Shown here: piece by piece, positions 49,106 to 59,284 of the stretch
Numbering within the stretch: position 1 is the first letter of the stretch
Layout of the letters: each line of letters starts with the position of its first letter
Source: Marthasterias glacialis
Lineage: Eukaryota; Echinodermata; Asteroidea; Forcipulatida; Asteriidae
Reading direction: 5' to 3'
Assembly (NCBI GenBank): GCA_911728455.2
Contig: OU452225.1
Coordinates: 26,880,495-26,944,494, forward strand
DNA: 64,000 nt
The notes under the pieces: generated by a model
Told to the model about the DNA's origin: nothing
What the model saw: only the letters and a program-made list of their open reading frames with translations
The model's database searches: none
Program-made: the position numbers and the translations under genes

Positions 49106-49309
49106 TTGATAAATTTGGATTTTGAAGATTGTCCTTTTTGTGAAGTAGAGGGATATTTCATAAATAGTGGCAGCAAGTCGGTTTGGGAAAAAGAACATTT
49201 CTCAGCAGATAACCTTACTAAAAATTTAAAAGAAAAATTAAGTCCAGTTTTCAGAAAAAAATGTTTGATTTGCTGTCTAAAAGCTGAGGGACATTTAAAT
49301 ATTTGTTAA
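49106..49309 (+). other. Small cysteine-pair open frame
   Basis: An open frame of 67 codons without a good start context (first codon ATA or later). It has a CPFC pair near its start and a CLIC pair with a nearby histidine (CLICCLKAEGH) at its end, separated by a lysine-rich middle. The spacing resembles a zinc-binding fold only loosely. No splice sites bound it clearly. It could be the remnant of a transposon or exon; function unknown. Confidence 0.2.
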
Positions 49310-49656
49310 ATATTTTTAAATGTTAAGCATTTAGCATTTATCTATGGGAACCTATTAAGTGTGTTGCGCCCTATACATACAAAATGGTGGAGCCAATGCA
49401 GCCATTTTGCTGCCGATTTAAAAAATGTGTAATTCATTTACTTGAGACATGAAAATAACTTTTTGAGGGCGGATTTGGATATAACTTCTGACTTGTCCAT
49501 GAATGTACACAATGGCAAGCAGGTTTTTTCTCAAATTGCTTGAAGTAGCTTGAAATCCTCCAACATGTTGAACCTTTTTGTGGAAAAAATGCAATATAAT
49601 GTTTGTATTTTTTCCAAATATCAAGTCAGTAATTTAAGCATGATTTGTTAACCAAA

Positions 49657-49742
49657 GAGAGTATGTGTGTGTTGTGTTGTTATTTAGCCATTTTGAAAGA
49701 GTCTGCTAGCATTGAAATCAGAGGCCATAAACATTTGTTACT
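49657..49742. repeat. Dispersed repeat, copy 1
   Basis: GTATGTGTGTGTTGTGTTGT, then GAGTCTGCTAGC, then CAGAGGCCATAAACATTT, is matched at 50448-50532 (GTATGTGTGTGTTGTGTTGT, GAGTCTGCTACG, CTGAGGCCATTAACATTT). Same orientation, about 790 bp apart. Confidence 0.7.
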
Positions 49743-50083
49743 GTCTATATAGGGACCGGTAGTTACTACTGATTGGCACTTTCGAGTGTCATTCCATTGT
49801 CAAACCCAGGAATAATTGTATGTTTTTAGAGATGATGTTGGCTTTGCTTGTGTGCATGTTGTTGTTTGGCACTAGCACATGTGTGTATCGTAACCCTTCA
49901 CACCAACATAATTAACCAACCTTCAACATCCAAATTCAAACTAAGTTTACAGGAACATCTTTACTAACATTAGCCTGCACGATGGGAGATTCTGAGATGA
50001 TGTGTCCATCATGTTTGTGTAAAGGCTGCATTGCATTATGGGATTAAAGAGACATTTTATGCTAATTCTAATTTATAGCATAT
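49743..50083. other. No gene seen
   Basis: AT-rich DNA with a short GGGACCGGTAGTTACTAC motif near 49754 related to the foldback repeats; nothing else recognised. Confidence 0.35.
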
Positions 50084-50105
50084 ACCTGGCAGGAATCTGC
50101 CAGGT
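50084..50105. other. Short perfect hairpin
   Basis: ACCTGGCAG and CTGCCAGGT, 9-bp perfect arms with loop GAAT. The left arm resembles the 5' end of U1 snRNA by chance; no further U1 sequence follows. Confidence 0.6.
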
Positions 50106-50197
50106 AAATACTTGTTTTCATCACCTGCCACCAGTCCCTATTATACAGTCGGAATGAGAACAATGTAGGGACCAGGGACCAGTCTAAGGATATGCCA

Positions 50198-50295
50198 AGT
50201 CAATTTTAGTCTGGAACTGAAACCATTCACAGACTCCCTTGTTTACTGGACTTACACTCATTACACATCTAAGAGCACAAACGACAATAACAGGA
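50198..50295. repeat. Dispersed repeat shared with 57470-57570
   Basis: AAGTCAATTTTAGTCTGG, CTGAAACCA, CAGACTC, TTGTTTACTG and CACATCTAA occur in the same order at both places in the same orientation. A half foldback (GAGAACAATGTAGGGACC) lies just before this copy. Confidence 0.7.
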
Positions 50296-50447
50296 TAAAT
50301 AGACTTTTGACTTCCCTCATAATTTACTTTAGTGCCTCACCTGCAATAACTGTCACTTCTTTAAAAAATGATATTTAAATAGAAACAATGCAGTGACTAC
50401 TTTTTGCCACCCTCTTTCACTTCTTTCTATTTGACTGTTTCTGTTAC

Positions 50448-50532
50448 TTGTATGTGTGTGTTGTGTTGTCATTTAACCTTTGAGAAAAGAGTCTGCTACG
50501 GTCAAAATCTGAGGCCATTAACATTTTTGGCT
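50448..50532. repeat. Dispersed repeat, copy 2
   Basis: Second copy of the repeat at 49657-49742, same orientation, with several substitutions. Confidence 0.7.
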
Positions 50533-50790
50533 TTTCCACAATCATTGCAGAAAAGCCATTGGATATGTTCTGATATTTTTTTTTCTTGTTCTTCTTGTTC
50601 TTCCACCAAGTCCCATAGACTAAGTACATGATTGTTTCTGCCCTCATTTTTGGGCAGTCAACAAACTTCAATTTTGATGAAACTTTGTACATACTAAGAA
50701 CATGTTGTGACCTTTGTCCTAAAAAAATTAGATTAAAAAGTTAAATCTTTCAAAATCAACAAAAAATCAACCGTTTGAGATATGAACTAG

Positions 50791-51735
50791 ATTCTTTCAC
50801 CAAATACCAAGGTTAGGGAAGGTCTTTTGGTGTTAACTATTGCGTGACCTCAGTGACCTCTACTTCCGGTCAAACCAGAAGTAGCTCCTCATTTAAAAAT
50901 GGTAAGAGCTTGGAACATGATTCTTTCAAGAAATACAAAGGTAAGGGAAGGTCCTTCTCTGTTTACTATTGCGTGACCTCTGTGACCTCTACTTCCGGTC
51001 AAACCGGAAGTAACTCCTCATTTAAAAATGCCAAGAGCTTGGAACGTGATTCTTTCACCAAATACCAAGGTTAGGTCCTTCTGTGTTGCACATTGTGTAA
51101 CCTCTGTGATCTCTACTTCCGGTTTGACTGGAAGTAGCTCCTCATTTAAAAATGGAAAGAGCTTGGAACATGATTCTTTCAACGAATACAAAGGTAAGGT
51201 AAGGTCCTTCTCTGTTTACTATTGCGTGACCTCTGTGACCTCTACTTCCGGTCAAACCGGAAGTAACTCATTTAAAAATGCCAAGAGCTTGGAACGTGAT
51301 TCTTTCACCAAATACCAAGGTTAGGTCCTTCTCTAATGCACATTGTGTGACCTCTGTGATCTCTACTTCCGGTTTGACTGGAAGTAGCTCCTCATTTAAA
51401 AATGGAAAGAGCTTGGAAAGTGATTCTTTCACCAAAAACCAAGATGAGGGAAGGTCCTTCTCCGTTGCTCAATGCGTGACCTCTGTGACCTCTACTTCCG
51501 GTCAAACGGAAGTAGCTCCTCATTTAAAAATGGTAAGAGCTTTGAACATGATTCCTTAACCAAATACCTAGGTATTGGAAGGTCGTTCTCTGTTGCGCAT
51601 TGTGTGACCTCTGTGACCTCTACTTCCGGCCAAACAGGAAGTAACTTATCCTTTAAAAGTGGTGAGAGCTAGGAGCATGATTCTTTCGCCGAATGTCAAA
51701 TTTGGGATGGTCTTTCTTTGTGACACATGACCTAC
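50791..51735. repeat. Tandem repeat, 124-129-bp unit, 7 copies plus a partial
   Basis: ATTCTTTCACC or a variant recurs at 50791, 50920, 51049, 51173, 51299, 51423, 51551 and 51680. Each full unit contains a block of TGACCT half-sites (two spaced by 3 bp in most units), then an inverted pair of ETS-like motifs (ACTTCCGGT, three bases, ACCGGAAGT, perfect at 50991-51011 and 51244-51264, imperfect elsewhere), then TCATTTAAAAATG. Units 2 and 4 share one variant of the middle (TTTACTATTGCG), units 3 and 5 another (GCACATTGTG), so the array has a dimer-level structure near 250 bp. Continuous open frames across it reflect the 129-bp (43-codon) spacing of some units. Confidence 0.95.
50974..51011. promoter_or_regulatory. 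DR3-like half-sites plus inverted ETS-like pair (best unit)
   Basis: TGACCT at 50974-50979 and 50983-50988, spaced by CTG, is on the other strand AGGTCA-n3-AGGTCA, the direct-repeat-3 arrangement known for some nuclear receptors such as the vitamin D receptor class. It is followed at 50991-51011 by ACTTCCGGT and ACCGGAAGT in inverted orientation with three bases between, matching the ETS consensus CCGGAAGT twice. The motif match is seen directly; binding or enhancer activity is inference. Confidence 0.45.
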
Positions 51736-53420
51736 CATAGTTAGACTTCTTAGCAGCACTTCAGTTCATGATCATTCAGTTCATGATCCTGACAACCCCC
51801 CCCCCCCCCCCCAACCTACCATAGTAAGTGTTATTAGCGGCCCTTAAAGAATGTATAGTTCTTTCATGCAGTTCATGATCCTGCTCAGTCCCAACCTACC
51901 ACAGTGTGTCTCATTACTGGCCGTGTAAAATTTATGGTTTGTTTATGCAGTTTATGATCCTACTGAGCCCCAACCTACCACAGTTTGTCTTTTTAATGGC
52001 ACTTATAAAATGCATGGTTCTTTCATTGTGTTCATGAAACTGCTAAACCTAAACCTACCTCAGTTAGTCTTATTAGCGTCGCTTATGAAATGTATGGTTC
52101 TTTCATTGTGTTAATGATACTGCTCAGCCCCCAACCTACAATAGCTGGTCTTATTAGCAGCACTTATAAGAGTAACGGACTGTAAATATCACTAATAAAA
52201 GGTATGGTTCTTTCATTCAGTTCATAATCCCGACTAGCCCCCAACCTACCACAGTAAGTCTTATTAGAGGCACTCATAAAATTTATGGTTCTGTCAATCA
52301 GTTTGTGATCCTGCTCAGCCCCCAACCTACCATAGTTAGTCTTGTTAGCGGCACTTATAAAATGTATGGCTCTTTCATGCAGTTCATGATCCTGCTCAGC
52401 CCCAACCTACCCCAGTTAGTCTTACTAGCGATACTTAGAAAATGTATGGTTCTTTCATTCAGTTCATAATCCTGCTCAGCCCCCAACGTACCACGGTTAT
52501 TCTTATTAGCAGAACTTACAAAATGTATGGTTTTTCTAGTCAGTTCATAATCCTGCTAAGCCCAAACCTACCACAGTAAGTCTTATTAGAGGTACTCATA
52601 AAATGTATAGTTCTGTCATGCAGTTCATGATCCTGCTCAGCCCCAACCTACCAAGATTAGTCTTATTACCGGTGCTTATAAAATGTTTGGTTCTGTCATT
52701 TATTTCGTGATCCTGCTCAGCCCCCAACCTACCATAGTTAGTCTTATTAGCGGCACTTATAAAATGTGTGGTTCTTTCATGCAGTTCATGATCCTGCTCA
52801 GCCCCAACCTACCACAGTTTGTGTTATTAGTGGCACTTATAAAATGGATGGTTCTCTCATGCAGTTCATGATCCTGCTCAGCCCCAACCTACCACAGTAA
52901 GTCTTATTAGAGGCACTCATAAAATATATGGTTCTTTCATTCAGTTCATGATCCTGCTCAACCCCCAACCTACCATAGTTGGTCTTTTTATTGGCACTTC
53001 AAAACTGTATGATTCTGTCATTAAGTTCATGATTATGTCTAGTCCACAAACTACCATAGTTATTTTTATTGGAGGCCCTTATAAATTGTATGGCACTTTC
53101 ATACAAATCATGAGCCTGCTCAGACCCAACCTACCATAGTTAGTCTTTTTAGCAGCACTAATAAAATGTGTGGTTCTTTCATGCAGTTCATGATGCTGCT
53201 CAGCCCCCAACCTACCACAGTTTGTCTTATTAGCGGCACTAATAAAATGTGTGGATCTTTCATGCAGTTCCTGATCCTGCTCAGCTCCAACCTAAAACAG
53301 TTTCTTATTAGCGGCACTTATAAAATGTATGGTTCTGTCATTCAGTGCATGATCCTGCTCAGCCCCAACCTTAATCGATTAGTCTCATTTGCGGAACTAA
53401 TAAAAAGTATCAATAGTTAG
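51731..53420. repeat. Minisatellite, about 80-bp unit, about 21 copies
   Basis: The core CCAACCTACC recurs at about 51811, 51891, 51970, 52241, 52322, 52724, 52804, 52884, 52965 and elsewhere with spacing close to 80 bp, joined by AGTCTTATTAGCGGCACTTA, TAAAATGTATGGTTCT and CAGTTCATGATCCTGCTCAG. One interval (52135-52245) is 110 bp because of an extra 30-bp segment. It begins immediately where the 124-129-bp array ends. A run of 17 C lies at 51796-51812. No coding frame persists. Confidence 0.95.
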
Positions 53421-53514
53421 CAACAAGTATGCTTGGTTGTCGTATTAATAGTATTAGCGTAGAGTTGTTCGAGCAGTTCTTTGTGAGTTTTTGAGTGTGT
53501 GTAATAATGAAGAA

Positions 53515-53795
53515 GTTTTTTTTGGGGGAAAGGTGCTGGCGTAACCAGAGGAAACAACCCTTCTCTGGGACAGACTGAGTTCCTTGGGGTCTCTGCCGGT
53601 GGCGAACCGCCGCCCTGTCAGCAGTCCCCCTCCCGGCACCCTCAGCCACAGCCGGCTCCGTGGACCAAGTAGGGGACAACACCTGTTCCCAATCTTAGGT
53701 CAATACATGCGGACCCACCTAACGGAAAGGTAACAACCCTGGCAAGGGTACACAGAAAAAACCCTCCCCTGCCAGGCCCATACCAAAAAGGGGAT
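53515..53795. other. GC-rich island, possible transposon fragment
   Basis: A sharply GC-richer segment (GCCGGTGGCGAACCGCCGCC, GTGCCAGGCCC-like stretches, GGCAAGGGTACACAG) in AT-rich DNA, directly after the 80-bp repeat. The minus strand has open frames of about 60-90 codons in two registers (PGGGLLTGRRFATGRDPKEL in one), which looks more like composition than selection. It may be the fragment of a retroelement; the family is not recognised. Confidence 0.35.
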
Positions 53796-53814
53796 CAAGA
53801 ATATTTTTTGTATT

Positions 53815-53880
53815 TTTTTTTCTCCCATACACCGATGTTTGTTAAGCACTGTATATTCAGTACTTTCCCGAGTCCTGAAA
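53815..53880 (-). mobile_element. SINE body fragment
   Basis: GTTAAGCACTGTATATTCAG and TACTTTCCCGAGTCCTG match the body of the SINE at 45892-46045. The tRNA-like head is missing, and A/T-rich sequence follows. Confidence 0.6.
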
Positions 53881-54157
53881 AAAGTTTTTTAAAAATTAAC
53901 TTTTGCCAAATTACATGTTGTCTAGTCCTTCAGAAACTTGCCAACCTAAATGATTTTTCAACACTCAAATTTGTTCCAGAGCTGATGTCCTGTCTCTTTA
54001 ACATACCCAAATTTCATGTTGTTCCCACCATTATTAGTAAAGTTACAGTATTAAAAAAATCAGAGTTTCAATAATGGTGGTCAAGTTGAGAGTTCACAAT
54101 TTTAACATCTTGACCATTTTCAGAAATGTTGTCTTTTGTTGTGTGTTTTGTTTGCAG

Positions 54158-54282
54158 GTTATTCCCTGACTTAAAACGCAGTTTCCTTCATGGACAAGAG
54201 CCTCCTTGGAGTCAATTGGGAATGTCATGTTTAGGATGGCTTTGCATCACACCATTAGTCTTACACACCATTTTTATTTGTG
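54158..54282 (+). CDS. Candidate exon with hydrophobic segment
   Basis: Acceptor TTTTGTTTGCAG ends at 54157 and donor TTTGTG/GTAAGT begins at 54283. The one open frame starts after one base and reads LFPDLKRSFLHGQEPPW, then a hydrophobic stretch SCLGWLCITPLVLHTIFIC that could be a membrane segment. Length 125 bp. The frame continues past the donor to a stop at 54408-54410, so a longer unspliced frame also exists. Protein not recognised. Relation to the VWC exon about 3 kb downstream is unknown. Confidence 0.35.
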
Positions 54283-54459
54283 GTAAGTTTAAAGAGCTTT
54301 TTCTTGTATTGAACCCCATGTATAAAATGTTGTCATCTTGGCCACAGCAATCATCTACAGATGCCAAAAGATTGTTTGAGACTTTTTCACTCTGGGCTTG
54401 CCTGAGCTAATCCTCTGGTTGGCAACAACATTGTGTAGGTGTAAAAAATGAAACCATAA

Positions 54460-55850
54460 TTTTTTATGATTTTAAAAGTAGATTTATTTTGAAAATCGTT
54501 ATCGGGTTGGTAAGAATTGTTCTTGTAGACATCATGTTAGGTTAGTTTGAAATTACACTTTAAAGTTAACTTTAAAACTAAAACCACTTCAAATATCATT
54601 TTAGTTGGGAATGTTTGTTATTGTTCTTCAAGACATCATGTTAAGTTAGATTGAAATTACACACGTGGACCTTAAACTCGGCCACTTGAGGTAACAATTT
54701 AGTTGATATTGTTTGTTAATCGATCTGCCATAAAATCATGTTAGGTTAGATTCAACTGACACAATCTTGTTTTCAAGTCAACTTGAAATTACTCTAGTTA
54801 GTTGACTATGAAACTCAAACCTCTTCAGGTATCATTTTAGTTTGGAATGTTTGTTTATTATTTTTCCAACCATTATCTTATGTTAGAAAGAAGTTACACA
54901 AGTTGACTATAAAACTCAAACCACTTCAGGTATCATTTTATTTGGTAATGATTGTTCAACATTCTTCCAGACATCAAGATAGGTAAGATTGAAACTACAC
55001 AGGTTGAATTTAAAAATAAAGCCACTTTGTGTATCATTTTAGTTGGGAATGTTTGTTCTTCCTTCTTCCAGACATGTTAGGTCAGATTGAAAATACACAA
55101 TCTTGTTTTCAAGTCAACTTGAAATTACACTAGTTAGTTGACTATAAAACTCAAACCTCTTCAGATATCATTTCAGTAGGAAATGTTTGTTCATCGTTTT
55201 TCCAAACAATGTGTTAGGTTAGAATGAAATTACACAAGTTGATTATAAATCTCAAAACCTCTTCAGGTGTCATTTTAGTTGGCATTTGTTTTACTTCTTC
55301 CAGACATCATGTTAGGTTAGATTGAAATAACGTAATCTTGTTTTAAAGTCAACTTGACATTACCCTAGTTAGTTGACTATTCAACTCAAACCTCTTGAAG
55401 TATCATTTCAGTTGGAAATGTTTGTTCATTGTTCTTCAAACCATCATCTTAGGTTAGAATTAAATTACACAAGCCACTGTAAACTCGAACCACTTCAGGT
55501 TTTTATTTAAGTTGGGAATGTTTGTTTATCATTGTTCTAGCCATCATGTTAAGTTAGAATGAAATTACACCGGTTTTCCGTAAAACTCAAACCTCATCAG
55601 GTATCATTCTTCCAGACAATACTTATGTTAGATTGAAATTGCACAAAGTGATTGTAAATTAAAACCACTTGAGGTATCATTTTAGCTGAGAATGTTTGTC
55701 CATCGTTCTTCAAGACATCATGTTAGTTTAGATTGAAATTACACAAGTTGACATTAAATTTGGCCCCTGAGGTAACATTTGAGTTAAGAATGTTTGTTCA
55801 ACGTTTGTCCAGACATCATGTTAGGTTAGATTGAAAGTACAGAAATGAAA
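54460..55850. repeat. Diverged tandem repeat, about 100-150-bp spacing, about 13 copies
   Basis: The motif CATCATGTTAGGTTAGATTG, then AAATTACAC, AAACTCAAACC, TTCAGGTATCATTTTAG and GGGAATGTTTGTTC, recurs with many substitutions from about 54530 to 55830. Spacings alternate around 100 and 130-150 bp because some units have an extra segment (AATCTTGTTTTCAAGTCAAC at about 54763, 55099 and 55331). Copies are much more diverged than in the other arrays, so it is old. Confidence 0.85.
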
Positions 55851-56310
55851 ACGATTGAAGCAATGTAAATGGATCATTTGCAGCAATCGTTTAACGGTTG
55901 CCCAACCATCCCTATTTGGACTGCTCGCCTTACTATCAACGTGGTTATTTGAAAATGCAGAGAAGACATACCACAGCCAGGAGTTGGAGTGCATTTATTT
56001 TATGATGTGCTTGTATAGTTTCCTTGATGTGTATACACCAGTATATGCTGATTTTGATTTGTATTTGCAGTTTGATTGCTGACAACCTAACCCGTTCATA
56101 AGAATCCAGATGGAGAGGCTGATTCCTAGTCTCAAACTAAGTTTACATGACTGTTTAAATGGTATCATAAAGATAGAGCCTATGGCCAAATTGACAAAAT
56201 GTACAAAGTATGGGGAGGCAAGATCACATGATCCACATTCTCTAAGAAATGGTTGTCCATCCTTTATTTGGCCTGGGAAGGCAGGCCCGGATCTAGGATT
56301 TGTTTAATTA
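55851..56310. other. No supported gene
   Basis: A plus-strand frame of about 75 codons (55855-56082) follows a weak acceptor-like TTTGCAG at 55884 but has no recognised domain and lies beside repeats. Otherwise nothing seen. Confidence 0.3.
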
Positions 56311-56317
56311 ACTCTCG

Positions 56318-56725
56318 CAGCATCCAGGAGACAAAAAATAATCCAAGTGTTACCAAATATGGTCATAATTTTTTTTAATGGGCCAATAAGGCCAAGATTC
56401 CATGTAATCCTCACCCCTGATATACCCCACAAGCCTGTAGACTCCCATTGGCCAGACCCTAACCACTGCAGAGTAAGGAGTGTTGAAAGACAGCAGCCAC
56501 CTGTCTCAGTGTAGTAATTGATTGACCCCTGTGCCAAAAATTCCCTTGGCACAAGTCGGTATACAATTTGTGAAAACAGCTTGTGCGGCTCGTGGATCTT
56601 AAATAACACAAGTCTAAGTCTTGACTAGCACTCCAATTCACCCCCACAGTGGGTTTGGGCTTGCAGGGTGGGTTATTGACCTTTAATACAGGGTGAACGA
56701 AATGTTAACCTCCTGGATCCAGCAA
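56318..56725. mobile_element. Possible small element with short inverted ends
   Basis: CAGCATCCAGGAG near 56318 is inverted as CTCCTGGATCCAGC near 56711. The interior is richer in GC than its surroundings and has no coding frame. The ends are short and imperfect, so this is tentative. Confidence 0.35.
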
Positions 56726-57175
56726 AGTTTTTTTTATTAATGGAGATGCGCTGAGGGTTTTAACCAGTATTTAAATCAAAACAAAACTCAATCTTCATGT
56801 CTTGAGACATTAACTCACTCTCAGTCACGGGTTTAGAGAACTCCAATACTTTTTTGATCATGATTCTCTTTTTTCTCTCTGGTTGATGAGATTTTAAAAT
56901 AAGATTGGTTGATATTCTATTCAGGATGTAAGATGAGTGGTCAGTCACAAGAGAAGGTGCACCTTAAAAACCTGATGACACACAATAAATGGAATGTTGA
57001 TGTGAAGGAAACACAACACGATGCTTCCCAGTCTTATGCTCAACACTGACATGTTAACCAGATAATGGATTGTATCTGAAGGATTAAATAATAATAAGAC
57101 AGATTATATGACTATCTTGGATTTGCTTTGTTCAATAAACAAAAGTTGCAAAATTTGTTAATAGCCTCACGTTTT

Positions 57176-57219
57176 GACCCAAGCAGAGTCTTTCTCCAGA
57201 GAAAGACTCTGCTTGGGTC
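57176..57219. repeat. 44-bp hairpin with perfect 21-bp arms
   Basis: A 21-bp arm beginning GACCCAAGCAGAG is followed by CA and then its exact reverse complement, ending CTCTGCTTGGGTC. It is flanked by TTGCAAAATTTGTTAATAG and CTCACGTTTT on the left and GAATCATAAAC on the right. Such a perfect pair implies recent origin or a conserved repeat family. I recall related sequences from other marine invertebrate DNA, but this is memory and unverified. Confidence 0.9.
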
Positions 57220-57341
57220 GAATCATAAACAATTTATTGTCTGACATTGTTCACTCAATGTGAAGAATTGATGATGGCAACTTTCCATTATTTTTCTTCA
57301 AATGAGACTTGATTATTTTGTTCCGATTTTTATAATTGCAG

Positions 57342-57441
57342 AATAGAGAAGTTGAATGCTCTTTGAATCCTTGCCCAGTTCTAGGTTGCCCACATGATGA
57401 GCAGATTAAACACAGCGGTGATTGCTGCCCTCAATGTACAG
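57342..57441 (+). CDS. Exon encoding the C-terminal part of a VWC domain
   Basis: Acceptor TATAATTGCAG ends at 57341 and donor ACAG/GTACAA begins at 57442. The 100-bp exon is open in one frame: NREVECSLNPCPVLGC, then PHDEQIKHSGDCCPQCTG. The cysteine pattern C-x4-C-x4-C-x12-CC-x2-C with the terminal CCPxC motif is typical of the von Willebrand factor C (chordin-type) domain. That domain is found in secreted BMP-binding and matrix proteins such as chordin-like, NELL-, BMPER- and kielin-type proteins. The first half of the domain would lie in an upstream exon that I cannot identify in this window. Which family member this is cannot be told from one exon. Phase at the 3' end leaves one base. Confidence 0.65.
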
Positions 57442-57469
57442 GTACAATCTACTAAGTGTGGGATACTTG

Positions 57470-57570
57470 AAGTCAATTTTAGTCTGGTACTGAAACCAGT
57501 CCCAGACTCTATTGTTTACTGAACTTAGACTCATGACACATCTAACAGAACAATCAACAACAAGTAACAA
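57470..57570. repeat. Dispersed repeat shared with 50198-50295
   Basis: AAGTCAATTTTAGTCTGG, CTGAAACCAG, CAGACTC, TTGTTTACTG and CACATCTAA in the same order and orientation. It lies just downstream of the VWC exon donor, consistent with an intronic insertion. Confidence 0.7.
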
Positions 57571-58935
57571 CAACTTATATTGTGGGAGGCCACTGAGCGA
57601 CCTATTTTTGTAATACTTAGGTTAGATGGATTTATTCCTAGCTGTTGTTTAATTTTATTGGATCTTAATTTCACAGCGTTCTTAAAATGAACCGTTCTTA
57701 CATGAATCCTTTTATCAAGGTACTGGGGTGTATAATGTTGTACAAATTGATGGAACGGATTTGACGGTAGGCCTAGATGTCTTTATTGTTTGTTTATTTA
57801 TATGAAGTGGATTAATACATTGACAACTATTTGAAGTCTGTAATGTGACTTGATAGATTACAGCAATGTCATACCTGACTTGTCTCACTGCTCCTTGTTT
57901 CTTGAATCGTTTCTATAAGAGTAGAATATTGGCCCACTGCTATGTCACTCACTGCTCCACTACCTCAGGGTCAAGTTGATATGCTATCAAATAACTTCTC
58001 AAAAGCATTAATATGGAGGACTTTTAAGCATCCCTAAAAACAGTATTTTTTTTTTTGGAATAGTAATTCATATTCTTTGCGTTGTTATTATTTACACCCT
58101 AGATAACAGTTTTAGTTCCAAGAATACAAAATTGATCATTTGTATATCGTTGTCCACACCTGTAATAACTAGGTTGTGAACATCAGTCTCAATGGAGAAG
58201 AGAGCAACAAGATTGTCAAATTGTAAAATCTTTGATTTTCTGTTTTGTTCTTGAGCAATCTGTAGCCATGGCAAGTGCTAGAACCGTATTTTTGGTCCAA
58301 CATGCTCATGTTGTTCAGTATTTCTTAATCCATCTGCAAAGACTTGTTTCATAAACATATTTTGCTGTAATGAACTTGCCAAATTAATCATTTATAGTTG
58401 CGTTCACAAGTAACATCAGTTAAACCAAAGTGGTTTTGCAGGTAAATTTATGTTTTATCCTTGATTGACTTTGTAAGATGTCCTTGTAGTTATTTTATTC
58501 CCAGCAAAACGAGTCAGTAAATACAACTGTTGCAAAAAACTGCGGTTCCTTCTCCCTTAACAACCGTCCTATATCCTATGCTTGGCAAAAAATTTGTGTT
58601 GGCAAAAAAAAGTTTGCCGTAAAAACTAGCGTGAACACTTTATTAAGGTTTGGTGAATGCAAAATCTATTGAAAGTTTTGTTGTACGTCACATCTCTAAT
58701 TATTTAAAATTATGCACATTGCAAATCAAACGTCTACGTTTGTTGATTAACGTTTCTTAACGTTTGTTAAAACAAACTTTGGTTCAAGGAGATTTTCAGC
58801 ACCATGAGTACGACGGGGGTGATATTTTATGGCTTGATAAGTTGAGTTTGACGGTGGTACAAACCACAATGATGATTGAGGTGTTCGTGTCCTCGGCACT
58901 TAGGAAGACATCCATTGGCCTTTTTGAGATAAGAT
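57571..58935. other. AT-rich, no gene seen
   Basis: Likely intron or intergenic DNA. Short inverted motifs around AACGTT and AAACGT (58728-58765) are visible. No splice-bounded coding segment with a recognisable product was found. Confidence 0.4.
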
Positions 58936-58964
58936 GGTCACTATGAGTGCACCATATAGTGACC
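58936..58964. other. Short hairpin
   Basis: GGTCACTAT and ATAGTGACC, 9-bp arms with an 11-nt loop. Confidence 0.5.
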
Positions 58965-59032
58965 TAGTATTTTCTCAAAATTGCTTCATGAGTGGATGAC
59001 GGCGCTCACTGAGTGTCTGGCCGAGGACGTAC

Positions 59033-59197
59033 ATGGGGTCCATTGCTGGGGACCTCGGCCTGCAATCCGAGGCACTAACGCTGTACATCTTCGGGTGTAT
59101 GGCGGACATGATCCATCTTGTATACTGTGCCTTGGACAATTTACTGGTCCGTTGCAGGGGACCGTTGGTGACCTTTCTTCCTCCTATCCGTGAGTAA
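59033..59197 (+). other. Short open frame or exon fragment, unknown
   Basis: ATG at 59033 begins a 54-residue frame reading MGSIAGDLGLQSEALTLYIF, then CMADMIHLVYCALDNL, ending FLPPIRE and TAA. A donor-like CCGTGAGTAA overlaps the end (GT at 59190-59191). The segment is locally GC-richer and reads like coding sequence, but a second frame is also open through the same stretch. It could be a degraded transposon gene. No domain recognised. Confidence 0.25.
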
Positions 59198-59284
59198 TAG
59201 TTGACGGAGGATTGGAACACTTTTGATCGGAGTGGTTTACAGTACAAAACAATTAAAAGGCAAGAAATGTAGCATTAACTAGAC

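Noticed and set aside
50084..50105. U1 snRNA gene start (ACCTGGCAGG)
   Set aside because: Only about 10 bases agree and they belong to a small hairpin; the rest of U1 is absent.
50844..51672. Open frames of 66-98 codons over the 124-129-bp repeat
   Set aside because: Some units are 129 bp (43 codons), so frames stay open by period. Units of 124, 126 and 128 bp break them, and there is no splice or start support.
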